Shown: positions 50,223 through 58,623 of the stretch, in pieces | Position numbering within the stretch: position 1 is the first letter of the stretch | Layout: each line of letters starts with the position of its first letter | NCBI RefSeq assembly: GCF_021272185.1 | Contig: NZ_JAJSEC010000003.1 | Span: 310,001 to 374,000 of the forward strand | Source: Roseivivax sp. GX 12232 | GTDB taxonomy: Bacteria > Pseudomonadota > Alphaproteobacteria > Rhodobacterales > Rhodobacteraceae | Reading direction: 5' to 3' | Length of the DNA: 64,000 nt | Notes under the pieces: model-generated | Databases searched by the model: none | Seen by the model: only the letters and a program-made list of their open reading frames with translations | What the model was told of the DNA's origin: nothing | Translations under genes and position numbers: made by a program

Positions 50223-50774
50223 ATGCGCCGATTGCTCGACCGCATCTACGACCTCGCGCTGTGGCTGGCGGCGCTGACCTTCGCGCTGATCGCCGTCTTG
50301 GTGCTCGCGCAGATCCTCGGACGGCTGACCGACCGGGCGGCCCGCGCGCTGGCGCTGCCGCCGCCGGGGCTGACGGTGCCCTCGCTGGCCGAGTTCGGGG
50401 CCTTCCTCTTTGCCGGCGCGGTCTTCCTCGGCCTCGCGGGCACGCTGCAGGCGGGCGGCCACGTCCGTGTGAAACTGCTGATCACCGCGCTGCCCGAGAC
50501 CGCGGCGCGCTGGCTCGGGGCCGCGGTCGCGGGCGGGGCTGCGGCGCTGGCCGGTTTCGCCACCTGGTCGAGCCTCCTGCAGGCGCTCGACAGTCTGAAA
50601 TTCAACTCGGTCAGCTACGGCGTCGTGCCGATCCCGCTGGTGATCCCGCAGGGGGTGATGACGCTGGGGCTCGCGCTGTTCACGCTGGCGATCCTCGACG
50701 CGATGGTCACCCAGATCCGCGGCGGCACGCCCGCCCATGACGCGGCCGAGGTCAAGGACGGGGGCAAGTCCTGA
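50223..50774 (+). CDS. TRAP transporter small permease (DctQ type)
   Basis: A 183-residue membrane protein with four helices. LALWLAALTFALIAVLVLAQ opens it; the conserved EFGAFLFAGAVFLGLAGTLQ AGGHVRV block, in which the R/K after H is typical, follows. It links the binding protein to the large permease. A GGGG-rich site precedes the ATG at 50223. Its stop overlaps the large permease start by one base (TGATG). Confidence 0.92.
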   Translation: MRRLLDRIYDLALWLAALTFALIAVLVLAQILGRLTDRAARALALPPPGLTVPSLAEFGAFLFAGAVFLGLAGTLQAGGHVRVKLLITALPETAARWLGAAVAGGAAALAGFATWSSLLQALDSLKFNSVSYGVVPIPLVIPQGVMTLGLALFTLAILDAMVTQIRGGTPAHDAAEVKDGGKS

Positions 50775-52078
50775 TGGAAATCGCAACGCTCGCGCCGCTC
50801 CTGGTGGTGGTTCTTTTCGGCGCGCTGGCGCTGGGCCTCTGGGTCGGTTTCGCGCTGATCGCGGTGGGGCTGGTGGCCATGCTGGCCGCCGCCTCGGCAC
50901 CGCCGAGCCTGGTCTTCGCCACCAAGGTCTGGGGCGGGCTGACCGTCTGGGACCTGACCGCGCTGCCGATGTTCATCTGGATGGGCGAGATCCTGGTGCG
51001 ATCCCGGCTCTCCTCGGACATGTTCTCGGGCCTCGCGCCCTTCACCGCGAAGCTGCCCGGGCGGCTTCTGCATGTGAACGTCATGGGCTGCGCGCTGTTT
51101 GCCGCGGTCTCGGGCTCCTCGGCGGCGACCACGGCGACCATCGGGCGGATGTCGCTGCCCGAGCTGAAAGCGCGCGGCTATGACGACGCCATGGCGATCG
51201 GCACGCTGGCGGGCTCGGGCACCTTCGGCTTCCTGATCCCGCCCTCGATCATCCTGATCGTCTACGGCGCCGCCACCGAGCAATCCATCGCCCGGCTGTT
51301 CCTCGCGGGCGTGGTGCCCGGCTTCATGCTGGCGGCGCTCTTCGGCGGCTACATCATGCTCTGGTCGCTTTTGAACCGCAGCCGCATGCCCGAAGCCGAA
51401 CCCGCCGTCGACCGGCGCGAGGCGCTGGGCGCCGCCGCCCGGCTTCTTCCGGTGCTGGGTCTGATCGTGGCGGTGATCGGCTCGATCTACCTTGGCATCG
51501 CGAGCCCCACCGAGGCCGCCGTCATCGGCGTCACCGGCGCGCTGATCCTGGCCGCCGTGACCGGCGCGATGAGCTTCCGCGGTTTCTTCGACTCGCTCCG
51601 GGCCGCGACGATCACCACCTGCATGATCGCCTTCATCCTGGCCGGGGCCTCCTTCCTGACGGTCGCCATGGGCTACACCGGCATCCCGCGCGAACTGGCG
51701 CGGCTGATCGGCGACATGGGGCTGTCGCCCTATGCGCTGCTCGCGATGCTGACGGTCTTCTTCATCGTCATGGGGATGTTCCTCGACGGGATCTCCATCG
51801 TGGTGCTGACGGTCTCGATCATCCTGCCGATGGTGGTGGGCGCGGGCATCGACCCGATCTGGTTCGGGATCTTCCTGGTGCTGGTCGTGGAGATGAGCCA
51901 GATCACCCCGCCGGTGGGCTTCAACCTCTTCGTGATCCAGACCATCACCGGGCGGGACATCTTCACCGTGGCGCGTTACGCCGCGCCCTTCTTCCTGCTT
52001 CTGGTGCTGGCGGTGGCGATCCTTTCGGCCTTCCCGGGGATCGCGCTCTGGCTGCCCGGGACGATGCTGTCACGATGA
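50774..52078 (+). CDS. TRAP transporter large permease (DctM type)
   Basis: A 434-residue membrane protein with about twelve helices. SSAATTATIGRMSLPELKAR, LAGSGTFGFLIPPSIILIVY (the GxxxPPS motif) and MSQITPPVGFNLFVIQTITG are the DctM signatures. It uses the sodium or proton gradient to move the substrate. The start overlaps dctQ by one base, and its stop overlaps the MarR-like gene by four (ATGA), so all are coupled. Confidence 0.94.
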   Translation: MEIATLAPLLVVVLFGALALGLWVGFALIAVGLVAMLAAASAPPSLVFATKVWGGLTVWDLTALPMFIWMGEILVRSRLSSDMFSGLAPFTAKLPGRLLHVNVMGCALFAAVSGSSAATTATIGRMSLPELKARGYDDAMAIGTLAGSGTFGFLIPPSIILIVYGAATEQSIARLFLAGVVPGFMLAALFGGYIMLWSLLNRSRMPEAEPAVDRREALGAAARLLPVLGLIVAVIGSIYLGIASPTEAAVIGVTGALILAAVTGAMSFRGFFDSLRAATITTCMIAFILAGASFLTVAMGYTGIPRELARLIGDMGLSPYALLAMLTVFFIVMGMFLDGISIVVLTVSIILPMVVGAGIDPIWFGIFLVLVVEMSQITPPVGFNLFVIQTITGRDIFTVARYAAPFFLLLVLAVAILSAFPGIALWLPGTMLSR

Positions 52079-52602
52079 GCGCCGAGGGCAAGAAGACGGG
52101 CATCGGCCCGGTCGTGAGCTCGGCCCATCTGGCGGCCTCGGGCATGCCCGAGCTGTCCGAGGTCGAATACGCGCTGACCATGGCCAACCACGCCTTCCAG
52201 CGTTGGATCGTGCGCTGCATGGATGCCGCGGGCGCGCCGGGCATGGCGCCGCTCGAGGTGCTGATCCTGCACCTGGTGAACCACCGCGACCGGGCCAAGA
52301 CCCTGGGCGACATCCGGCTGGTCCTGCACGTCGAGGACGCGCATCTGGTCAGCTACGCGGTGCGCAAGCTGTCCGAGCGCAAGCTGGTGGTCACCGCCCG
52401 GCAGGGCAAGGAAAAGGCCGTGGAGATCACCGAGGAGGGCGCCGCCCTCTGCGCCCGCTACGCCGAGGTGCGCGAGGCGCTGCTGGTCGATCTCGCCCGG
52501 GAGAACGGCTTCCGCCCCGAGGAGATGTCGCGGCTGGCCGCCCTCCTGCGGGCGCTCTCGGGCAGTTACGACCACGCCGCGCGGGCGGCGACCACGCTTT
52601 GA
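52075..52602 (+). CDS. MarR-like winged-helix regulator
   Basis: A 175-residue DNA-binding protein. The winged-helix region is MAPLEVLILHLVNHRDRAKT, LGDIRLVLHVEDAHLVSYAV then RKLSERKLVVTARQGKEKAV, with the beta-wing VEITEEGAALCARYAEV. It overlaps the TRAP large permease by ATGA and so is the operon's own regulator. It probably controls the TRAP operon and perhaps the divergent oxoprolinase; the ligand is inferred to be their substrate. Confidence 0.85.
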   Translation: MSAEGKKTGIGPVVSSAHLAASGMPELSEVEYALTMANHAFQRWIVRCMDAAGAPGMAPLEVLILHLVNHRDRAKTLGDIRLVLHVEDAHLVSYAVRKLSERKLVVTARQGKEKAVEITEEGAALCARYAEVREALLVDLARENGFRPEEMSRLAALLRALSGSYDHAARAATTL

Positions 52603-53519
52603 GGGCGCTGGCCGCGCTGGCGGGCTGGGGGCGCTGGCTCCTGATCGCGGGGCTGGTGGCGGGCACGCTTCTGCCCGGGCTGGCGCGGGCCTTCGCCCCG
52701 GCAATCGTGCCGCTTTTGGCGGTGCTCCTCTGCCTCGCCGGCCTGCGCGAGGGGCCGCGCGCCGCGCTGCCCGCACGGGCGGGGCTGCGCTCCGGCCTGA
52801 CCGCCACGCTGGCGCTGCAGTTCGCGCTGCCGCTCCTGGCGGGGGCCGCGCTTTGGGCCGGGGGGCTTCTGGATGCGCCGCTCGCGCTGGCCGCGCTTCT
52901 GGTCTTTGCCGCAGCCCCGATCACCGGGGCGCCGGGGCTCGCGGTCATGTCCGGGGCGGATGCGGGCGCGGCGCTGCGCCAGCTGACGCTGGGCACCGCG
53001 CTTCTGCCGCTGACGGCGCTGCCGGTCTTCGCGCTGCTGCCGGTCTTTCCCGACCCCATGGCGGTCTTCGGCGGGGCGCTGCGGCTCCTTTTGCTGATCG
53101 CGCTGGCGGTGGGGCTGGCGGGGCTCCTGCGCCGCGTCCTCCCGGCGCTGAGCCGCCCCGAGGCGCGCCCGGCGATCGACGGGGCCATGGCGCTGGCCAT
53201 GGCGCTGGTCGTCGTGGGCCTGATGTCGGCGCTGGCCCCGGCCGCGCGCGATGCGCCGGGGGCCCTGGCGCTGACCTTCCTGTTTGCCTGGGCGCTCTAC
53301 CTCGCCCAGAGCCTCGGCGCCTGGCGCATCGGGCGGCGTCTGACCGCGAAAACCGAGGCCCGGGCCTTCGCGATCTCGGCGGGCAACCGCAACCTCGCGC
53401 TCTTCCTCGCGGCGATCCCGCCCGAGATGGCCGCGCCCTTCATGGTCTTCATCGGCTGCTACCAGGTGCCGATGTATCTCACGCCCCTGGTGCTGCCGCG
53501 GCTGACGGGCCGGGGCTGA
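52599..53519 (+). CDS. Bile-acid:sodium symporter-like (BASS) membrane protein
   Basis: A 306-residue protein with about nine hydrophobic segments. FAISAGNRNLALFLAAIP near residue 260 resembles the second crossover of BASS carriers, and the first half has VFAAAPITGAPGLAVMSGAD. The start is read as TTG at 52599, which overlaps the MarR-like stop (TTGA); no better start is near. It would be coupled to the regulator. The substrate could be an organic anion; no ligand is evident. Its last 41 bases overlap the convergent BNR-repeat gene. Confidence 0.75.
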   Translation: MRALAALAGWGRWLLIAGLVAGTLLPGLARAFAPAIVPLLAVLLCLAGLREGPRAALPARAGLRSGLTATLALQFALPLLAGAALWAGGLLDAPLALAALLVFAAAPITGAPGLAVMSGADAGAALRQLTLGTALLPLTALPVFALLPVFPDPMAVFGGALRLLLLIALAVGLAGLLRRVLPALSRPEARPAIDGAMALAMALVVVGLMSALAPAARDAPGALALTFLFAWALYLAQSLGAWRIGRRLTAKTEARAFAISAGNRNLALFLAAIPPEMAAPFMVFIGCYQVPMYLTPLVLPRLTGRG

Positions 53520-54657
53520 AGGCCTCGACGCAGAGCACCGTCGGCAGGTGGCGGGCGATCTCCTCCCAGCTCTCGCCGCCGTCGCGGCTGCCGAAGACCG
53601 AGCCCGAGTTGGTGCCGAAATAGACCCCGGGGTCGGCCTCGCGGTCGGTCGCCATGGCCTGGCGCAGGACGGTGAAGAAGCAGTCGCGCTCGGGCAGGCC
53701 GACCTGGCGCGGGCTCCAGCTCGCGCCGCCGTCCGAGGTCTTCCAGACCTTGGCCGAGGCGCCGGGCGGGAAGCGCCCCTCCATGTCGCCGTTGAGCGGC
53801 AGCACCCAGGCGGTCTCGGGGTCGGCGGGATGCACTGCGATCGGAAAGCCGAAGGTCGAGGGCAGGCCCGCGCCCGCCTCCTCCCAGGAGCGGCCGCCGT
53901 CGGCGGAACGGAAGGTGCCATGGTGGTTCTGCTGCCAGATCACGTCGCCCGCCGCCGAGGGCGCCCGCACCATGTTGTGCACGCAGAGGCCGATCTCCTC
54001 GGGGCTGCCCGCCGCCGGGTGGCCCGAGGTCGCCGCGGGGGTGTTGGCCCGCCGCACCCGCCGGTCCCAGGAGGCGCCGCCGTCCTCGCTGGCGAAGACG
54101 CCCGCGGCGGAGATGCCGACCCAGAGCTTCTCGGGGGCGCGCGGGTCGCTGAGGATCGTGTGCAGGGTCAGCCCGGCGGCCCCCGGCGCCCAGTCCTTGG
54201 CGGTCGGATGCTCGGTCAGCGCCTCGAGCGCGGTCCAGCTCGTGCCGCCGTCGGTGCTTTTGGCCAGCGTCGCGGGCTTGGCCCCGGCGTAGAGCGTGCC
54301 CTGGCTGTAGTGCAGCGACCAGATCGCATCGAGGCTGTCGCCGAAGGGCGCGTCCTCGGCGGGCGCCTGGCCGAAGAAGGCGCGCATCTCGGGGTCATTG
54401 GCGAGCCAGGTGTCGATCTCGCCGCGCGAGAGCTTGGTGAGGGTCCATGTTGCGCCGCCGTCCTCGGAGCGGAAGACGCCCGCGCCGTGGAAGTCGTTGC
54501 CGCCCCCGGCCCAGAGCGTCCCGCCCTCGGCGTCGCCCGCCATGTGGTTGATCGGCCAGCCGTCGCAATGCGGCCCGCTCACGGACCAGGCGGCGCGGTC
54601 CTCGGAGGTGAGGATGAAGGCGCCCTTGGTGGTGCCGACGAGAAGATGGAATGCCAT
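53479..54657 (-). CDS. BNR/Asp-box repeat beta-propeller protein
   Basis: A 392-residue protein with six Asp-box motifs of the S/T-x-D-G-G-x-[ST]-W type: SEDGGATW, STDGGTSW, SEDGGASW, SADGGRSW, TSDGGASW and SRDGGESW. This is a propeller fold related to sialidases, but the arginine triad of true sialidases is not evident. There is no export signal, so it is probably cytosolic. The start is the ATG at 54657. It is convergent with the BASS-like gene, overlapping by 41 bases. Confidence 0.87.
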   Translation of the reverse strand: MAFHLLVGTTKGAFILTSEDRAAWSVSGPHCDGWPINHMAGDAEGGTLWAGGGNDFHGAGVFRSEDGGATWTLTKLSRGEIDTWLANDPEMRAFFGQAPAEDAPFGDSLDAIWSLHYSQGTLYAGAKPATLAKSTDGGTSWTALEALTEHPTAKDWAPGAAGLTLHTILSDPRAPEKLWVGISAAGVFASEDGGASWDRRVRRANTPAATSGHPAAGSPEEIGLCVHNMVRAPSAAGDVIWQQNHHGTFRSADGGRSWEEAGAGLPSTFGFPIAVHPADPETAWVLPLNGDMEGRFPPGASAKVWKTSDGGASWSPRQVGLPERDCFFTVLRQAMATDREADPGVYFGTNSGSVFGSRDGGESWEEIARHLPTVLCVEAFSPGPSAAAAPGA

Positions 54658-54906
54658 GGCAGCGCCTCCCCGGGGTGGTTCGGCGCGAGGGTAACACGGG
54701 GTGTGCCGGGGGAGGGCGGGAAAATGGGGGGGCTTAGTTGGAAGGTGGGGCTGGAGAGCTGGGCGTTGGGGTTCGAGGACTGGTCGTTGGGGTTGGGAGC
54801 GGCTGGGGCAGGTGAGCTGGAAGGGGAGCGTGCGGGCGGATTGGGGCTTGTGCCGTTATCGATGGGTCATCGGGCCCAATGTCGCCGCGCATCAGACCGC
54901 CTCAAC

Positions 54907-55085
54907 CCACCATCAGAGACGCACCGCACTTATCACCCGAGACACACCACACCTGCCACCCGGCACACACGACGCCGTCCACCCGACACATCTCACACGG
55001 GCCACCCGACACGCACGACGCCCGCCACCTGACAAACCCCACACCTGCCACTCGACAGGCTCTACACTCACCACCGCGCACAACG
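54907..55085. repeat. 23-bp tandem repeat, six units in strict register
   Basis: Units start exactly at 54933, 54956, 54979, 55002, 55025 and 55048, each beginning (T/C)CAC(C/T)(C/T)G(A/G), with diverged partial units at both ends. The period is not a multiple of three, and no unique spacers separate the units, so it is a minisatellite and not a coding repeat or CRISPR array. Confidence 0.85.
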
Positions 55086-55100
55086 CTGGGACAACGCCCT

Positions 55101-55276
55101 TCTTGCGCCCGAATAGCACCGAAGGTGCCGGGCGCGCGCCGGACCGGCCCCTTGGGCCGGCGCTCCTTGGGGTGGCGTGCCTAGCTCACAGCGAGCAATG
55201 ACCTTGCAGCCATAAAGTGCGCAGCCCAGAGGTCAGAAGCGCCGGCCCCCGGTCCGGCGCGCGCCCTCTGGCGGGA
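55101..55276 (+). repeat. Dispersed composite palindromic element, copy 5
   Basis: Begins TTGCGCCCGAATAGCACCGA then AGGTGCCGGGCGCGCGCCGG and ACCGGCCCCTTGGGCCGGCG, as in copy 1 reversed. The core has GGTGGCGTGCCTAGCTC, ACCTTGCAGCCATAAAG and CCCAGAGGTCAGAAGCGCCG. It ends GGCCCCCGGTCCGGCGCGC then GCCCTCTG. It lies between a 23-bp and a 41-bp array. Confidence 0.87.
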
Positions 55277-55368
55277 GGGCTGTGAGGGGGGCAGGGCGTT
55301 GCGCGACAGGGTGGAGCGGGGCGCGACGCTGGGAGAGGGGGAGGCCGCTGAGGATCAGGAGGGAGAGA

Positions 55369-55598
55369 GGCCGCGCGGGTTCAAAGGCGCGCGGCTCCAA
55401 TAGGCCCAGGCGCCACACGCCCTGATCGCCGCTCCGGCTTAAAGGCGCGCGGCACCAAGAAGCACCGGGGCCGCCCGGTCTCAAAGGCTTGCGGCACCAA
55501 GACCCCCGGGACCGCGCGGGCTCATAGCCTTGCAGCACCAAGAACCCCCATGCCGCACGGCCTCATTGCCGCGCGCCACCGAGCCCCCCCGCCACACG
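55369..55598. repeat. 41-bp tandem repeat, about five units
   Basis: TCAAAGGCGCGCGGC-like motifs recur at 55381, 55439, 55481, 55522 and 55563. The last three intervals are 41 to 42 bases; the first is longer (58). Each is followed by ACCAAGA-type sequence and a C-rich end. Confidence 0.7.
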
Positions 55599-55660
55599 AC
55601 CCCAAAGAAGCGCCGCACCGAGCCCCGCCAGCGGCCAGCCTCACGCCACCTAAGCCCCCC

Positions 55661-55840
55661 TTACTCCGCCGCCTCCGTCTCCGTCGGGCTGCCGGCGTTC
55701 TCCGGGCCGGCTTCGCCCAGGCGCACGGCGCCGTTCGAGGCGGTGCGGTCGGCGGCCGAGAAGTCCCAGGCGGTCAGCCCGGCCCAGGCGACGACGGCGA
55801 TTGCGATCACGGCGGCAAAGCCCAGGATCATGGCTTTCAT
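55661..55840 (-). CDS. Small single-pass membrane protein at the end of the formate operon
   Basis: A 59-residue protein with one N-terminal helix (MKAMILGFAAVIAIAVVAWA) and an acidic periplasmic or cytoplasmic tail (AADRTASNGAVRLGEAGPEN). The ATG at 55840 has GGAGCAGCC upstream, and ATGA overlap ties it to the WD40/cytochrome gene. I do not recognise it. It could anchor the cytochrome or assist its assembly. Confidence 0.7.
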   Translation of the reverse strand: MKAMILGFAAVIAIAVVAWAGLTAWDFSAADRTASNGAVRLGEAGPENAGSPTETEAAE

Positions 55841-57165
55841 GGCTGCTCCTTCTTGGGTGCGGTCTCGCGGCGCAGGTAGGCGATCAGGTCCGCCCTGTCG
55901 CCCGCGCCGGTGATCCGCTGCATCGGCATCTTGGTTCCGGGTATATAATGCGCCGGGCCCTGATCGAAGAGGGCGTCGATCGTCGCCGCCTCCCAGACCA
56001 GCTCGGAGCCCGTCAGCGCCTCGGAATAGCTGTAGTCCGAAAGGCTGCCGGCGGGGCGCCCGAAGAGCGCATAAAGCGAAGGGCCGGCGCGGCGCGCCGA
56101 GCCCGGGGTCAGCGTGTGGCAGATCGAGCACTTGCGTTTGAACTGCCGCTCGCCGTTGGGCATCGCCTCGGGATCGCCGAGGAAGGCCATGTCGCCGGTC
56201 TGCATCTGCGGCTGGTCCGAGAGGCTCTCGACCGGCCAGCGGTGCACGGCGGAATCGAGCCCGGCGGCGTAAAGCGCCCGGCCCGAAGGGTCGAAGGCCA
56301 GGGCCCAGATCGGGCCCCGGGTGGCGGCGCGGAAATCGCCCTCGATGCTCCAGCGGTCGGTGGCGACGACCGAGATGAAACCCTCGCCGTCGCCGATGGC
56401 GAGCCGGGCGCCGTCGGGCGTGCGGGCCAGCGCCAGGATCGGGCGGCGGTCGAGCGTCAGATCGGCCCGCGCCGCGCCGGTCGCGAGGTCGACCACCCGG
56501 GTCACCCCGTCGACCGCGCCATAGGCGAGCCAGCCCGCGGCCTCGTCGATCACCAGTTCGTTCAGCCCGAAGCCGTGTTCGACCAGCCGGGCGCGCTCGG
56601 TGCCCGCGGGCAGATCCCAGATCCGCAAGCTGCCGTCGGCGGAGGCGGAGTAAAGCACCGCCCCGCCCTCGGCGAAGGCCAGGTCGTTGACCGGCCCGTC
56701 ATGGCCCGAGAGGAACCGCCCCGGCCCGCCATCGCGCGGCCAGAGCCCGATCACCCCGTCCCAGCCCGCCGAGGCGATCAGCCGCTCGGAGGCCGCCAGC
56801 GCCACCACCTTGCCCCGGTGCCCGGAAAGCCGGGTCGCCGCGCCGGTCGCGAGGTCCCAGCGGATCAGGTCGAAGTCGTCGGCGGCCGAGACGGCCTCGC
56901 TCTCGGAGAGGAAGAGCACCGCGTTGACCGCGGCGGCATGGCCGTCGTGCCAGCGCGGCGTGCCGCCCTCCCAGAGCCCCACGGCGTTGTCGAAGCTCGC
57001 CGTGGCGACGCGGCCCTCGGGGCTGACGGCGACGTCCATGACCGGGCCGCCGTGGCCCTCGAGCCGCAGATAGGGCAGCTCGGCCGCCGCCGGGGCGGGG
57101 CCGAGCGGCGCCTGAAGCGCGGCAAGCGCTGCCAGCGCGAGGGCCGGGGCGCGCAAGGCCGTCAC
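55837..57165 (-). CDS. WD40 beta-propeller / cytochrome c fusion protein
   Basis: A 442-residue exported protein. A signal segment covers residues 5-28 (ALALAALAALQAPLGPAPAA). Residues 30-315 contain WD40-type repeats (GHGGPVMDVAVSPEG, GHRGKVVALAASERL, GHDGPVNDLAFAEGG, DGSLRIWDLPAGTE). The C-terminus is a class I cytochrome c with haem motif CSICH (Cys346-His350), PSLYALFGRPAGSL and a probable axial Met in PGTKMPM. The start is GTG at 57165, overlapping the cytochrome b subunit stop (GTGA). The coupling places it in the formate dehydrogenase system as a periplasmic electron acceptor or a regulator; this is inference. Confidence 0.88.
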   Translation of the reverse strand: MTALRAPALALAALAALQAPLGPAPAAAELPYLRLEGHGGPVMDVAVSPEGRVATASFDNAVGLWEGGTPRWHDGHAAAVNAVLFLSESEAVSAADDFDLIRWDLATGAATRLSGHRGKVVALAASERLIASAGWDGVIGLWPRDGGPGRFLSGHDGPVNDLAFAEGGAVLYSASADGSLRIWDLPAGTERARLVEHGFGLNELVIDEAAGWLAYGAVDGVTRVVDLATGAARADLTLDRRPILALARTPDGARLAIGDGEGFISVVATDRWSIEGDFRAATRGPIWALAFDPSGRALYAAGLDSAVHRWPVESLSDQPQMQTGDMAFLGDPEAMPNGERQFKRKCSICHTLTPGSARRAGPSLYALFGRPAGSLSDYSYSEALTGSELVWEAATIDALFDQGPAHYIPGTKMPMQRITGAGDRADLIAYLRRETAPKKEQP

Positions 57166-58388
57166 TCTGCTGGGGTGGCCCCGGAGGCCCCGCGAGTCGG
57201 GCCCGCGCCCTCGGAGAGCTTCTTCTCGGCCCAGAGCGAATGGTGCTCGCGCGCCCATTGCTCCTCGACGTCGCCCTGGCCCATGGCGTCGAAGGCGCCC
57301 TCCATGCCGATCGTGCCGATGTAGATATGGGCGATGATCACCGCCATCATCACGAAGGCCACGATGGCGTGCCAGAGCTGGGCGAACTGCATCTCTTCCT
57401 GCGGTTCGAGATCGGTGGGGAAGCTCTCCATGCCGATCAGGCTGGGCACGCCCCAGGAATTGAGATGCGCGAAGGTCGGCTCGAAAAGCGTGATCTGGAA
57501 GGGAAACAGCAGCGCCACGCCCGAGGCCGAGACCGAGACCCCGAAGATCACCACCACCCAGAAGATCATCTTCTGGCCGGCGTTGAACTTCTTCGCGGGC
57601 GGGTGGCCCTTGGTGAAGATCCCGCCGCCCTTGGCGATCCACTTCAGGTCGGTGAGATCGGGGATGTTATGCGCCACCCACATCACGAAGACCATGATCA
57701 GCCCCAGCATGAAGGCCCAGGAGACGTTGTTGTGCAGCCACTTGGAGCCGATGGCGATGTCCGAGAAAAGCTCGAGCCCGAAGACCGGGATCAGGAACTC
57801 GCGGCCCATCAGCGTGATCAGCCCGGTCAGCGCCAGGATCACGAAGGAGCCGGCGATGAGCCAATGGCCGAAGCGCTCGATGCCGGTGAAGCGCTGGATG
57901 CGGCGGCCGGTCTTCTCGCCCTCGATGCGGATCCGGCCCTTGATGAGGTAGAAGAGCGCCAGGAGCCCCATGGTGCCGAGTAGCAGGTAGCCGCCCCAGT
58001 GCAGCACCGGGCCTTCGCGCAGCTCGAGCCACCACTGGCCGCCGCCCTGCATGATGACATTGGAGGCCGGGCCCCGCGCCTGGGTGGTGATCTCGCCCTC
58101 GTCAAAGCGGAAGGCGCGCCAGAGGTCGGCGTCAGAGGCGCCGCCGAGCGTGCCGAGCGGCCCGTCCGAGGCGCTCTCGGTGGGTTCGCGCACGCCGGTC
58201 AGGGCGCGGCGGGCGGCGGTGTCGTCCGAGGAGAGACCCTCCTGGCGGCGCAGGATGTCCTCGAGCGTGGTGGTCGCGGCGTCGGGTTCGGCGCGCTGCA
58301 CCTCGGGGTCGACCGCCTGGGCCGCGCCCATCTGGGGCAGCGCCATGAGGGCCGCGAGGACGATCAGGAGCGAGCGGAGAAGGTGCAT
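57162..58388 (-). CDS. Formate dehydrogenase cytochrome b556 (gamma) subunit with N-terminal extension
   Basis: A 408-residue membrane subunit that passes electrons from the Fe-S subunit to the membrane. The C-terminal 270 residues are FdnI-like: helix GGYLLLGTMGLLALFYLIKG, IQRFTGIERFGHWLIAGSFV, DIAIGSKWLHNNVSWAFMLG and FAQLWHAIVAFVMMAVIIAH with haem histidines. An extra 130-residue N-terminal region (signal MHLLRSLLIVLAALMALPQM, then an acidic Gln/Glu-rich segment) precedes them. The start is the ATG at 58388. Its stop overlaps the WD40/cytochrome start. A GC-rich gap of 235 bases separates it from the Fe-S subunit gene. Confidence 0.92.
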   Translation of the reverse strand: MHLLRSLLIVLAALMALPQMGAAQAVDPEVQRAEPDAATTTLEDILRRQEGLSSDDTAARRALTGVREPTESASDGPLGTLGGASDADLWRAFRFDEGEITTQARGPASNVIMQGGGQWWLELREGPVLHWGGYLLLGTMGLLALFYLIKGRIRIEGEKTGRRIQRFTGIERFGHWLIAGSFVILALTGLITLMGREFLIPVFGLELFSDIAIGSKWLHNNVSWAFMLGLIMVFVMWVAHNIPDLTDLKWIAKGGGIFTKGHPPAKKFNAGQKMIFWVVVIFGVSVSASGVALLFPFQITLFEPTFAHLNSWGVPSLIGMESFPTDLEPQEEMQFAQLWHAIVAFVMMAVIIAHIYIGTIGMEGAFDAMGQGDVEEQWAREHHSLWAEKKLSEGAGPTRGASGATPAE

Positions 58389-58570
58389 GGGTCTGCCTCC
58401 CAGAGGTCGGATCCGGCGCGGGCGGCTCGGCGCGGCGCGGGACATCGGAAATGCGGTCAAAACAGTCACGAGGCTGCGTCCGGGTGAAGCTGCGGCGCCC
58501 GGAGCCCCGCGCCGCCCGGTCGCCCCCTTGCCGGGGGGTGCTGCGCGACGGGACGGGGACCGGACGGAAA

Positions 58571-58594
58571 GGGCCGGCCTCGGCAGGCCGGCCC
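58571..58594 (-). terminator. Strong hairpin between Fe-S and cytochrome b subunit genes
   Basis: GGGCCGGCCT-CGGC-AGGCCGGCCC forms a perfect 10-bp stem 30 bases beyond the Fe-S gene stop. No T-run follows, so it could slow or stabilise the message and lower expression of the membrane subunit instead of ending transcription. Confidence 0.45.
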
Positions 58595-58623
58595 CGGAGG
58601 TGTCGGGCCGTCGGCCCGGGGCC

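Larger units (their letters stand above)
54658..55660. other. 1.0-kb non-coding interval with three repeat clusters
   Basis: No gene is supported between the BNR gene and the 59-residue protein at the tail of the formate operon. It contains a 23-bp array (54907-55085), element copy 5 (55101-55276) and a 41-bp array (55369-55598). Frames that remain open are artefacts of the repeats. Confidence 0.65.

Noticed and set aside
53479-54657. True sialidase
   Set aside because: Only the Asp-box propeller is seen. The arginine triad and catalytic Tyr/Glu pair of sialidases were not found.
54907-55085. Possible CRISPR array
   Set aside because: Units abut directly with no unique spacers, and no cas gene is near. 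It is a minisatellite.
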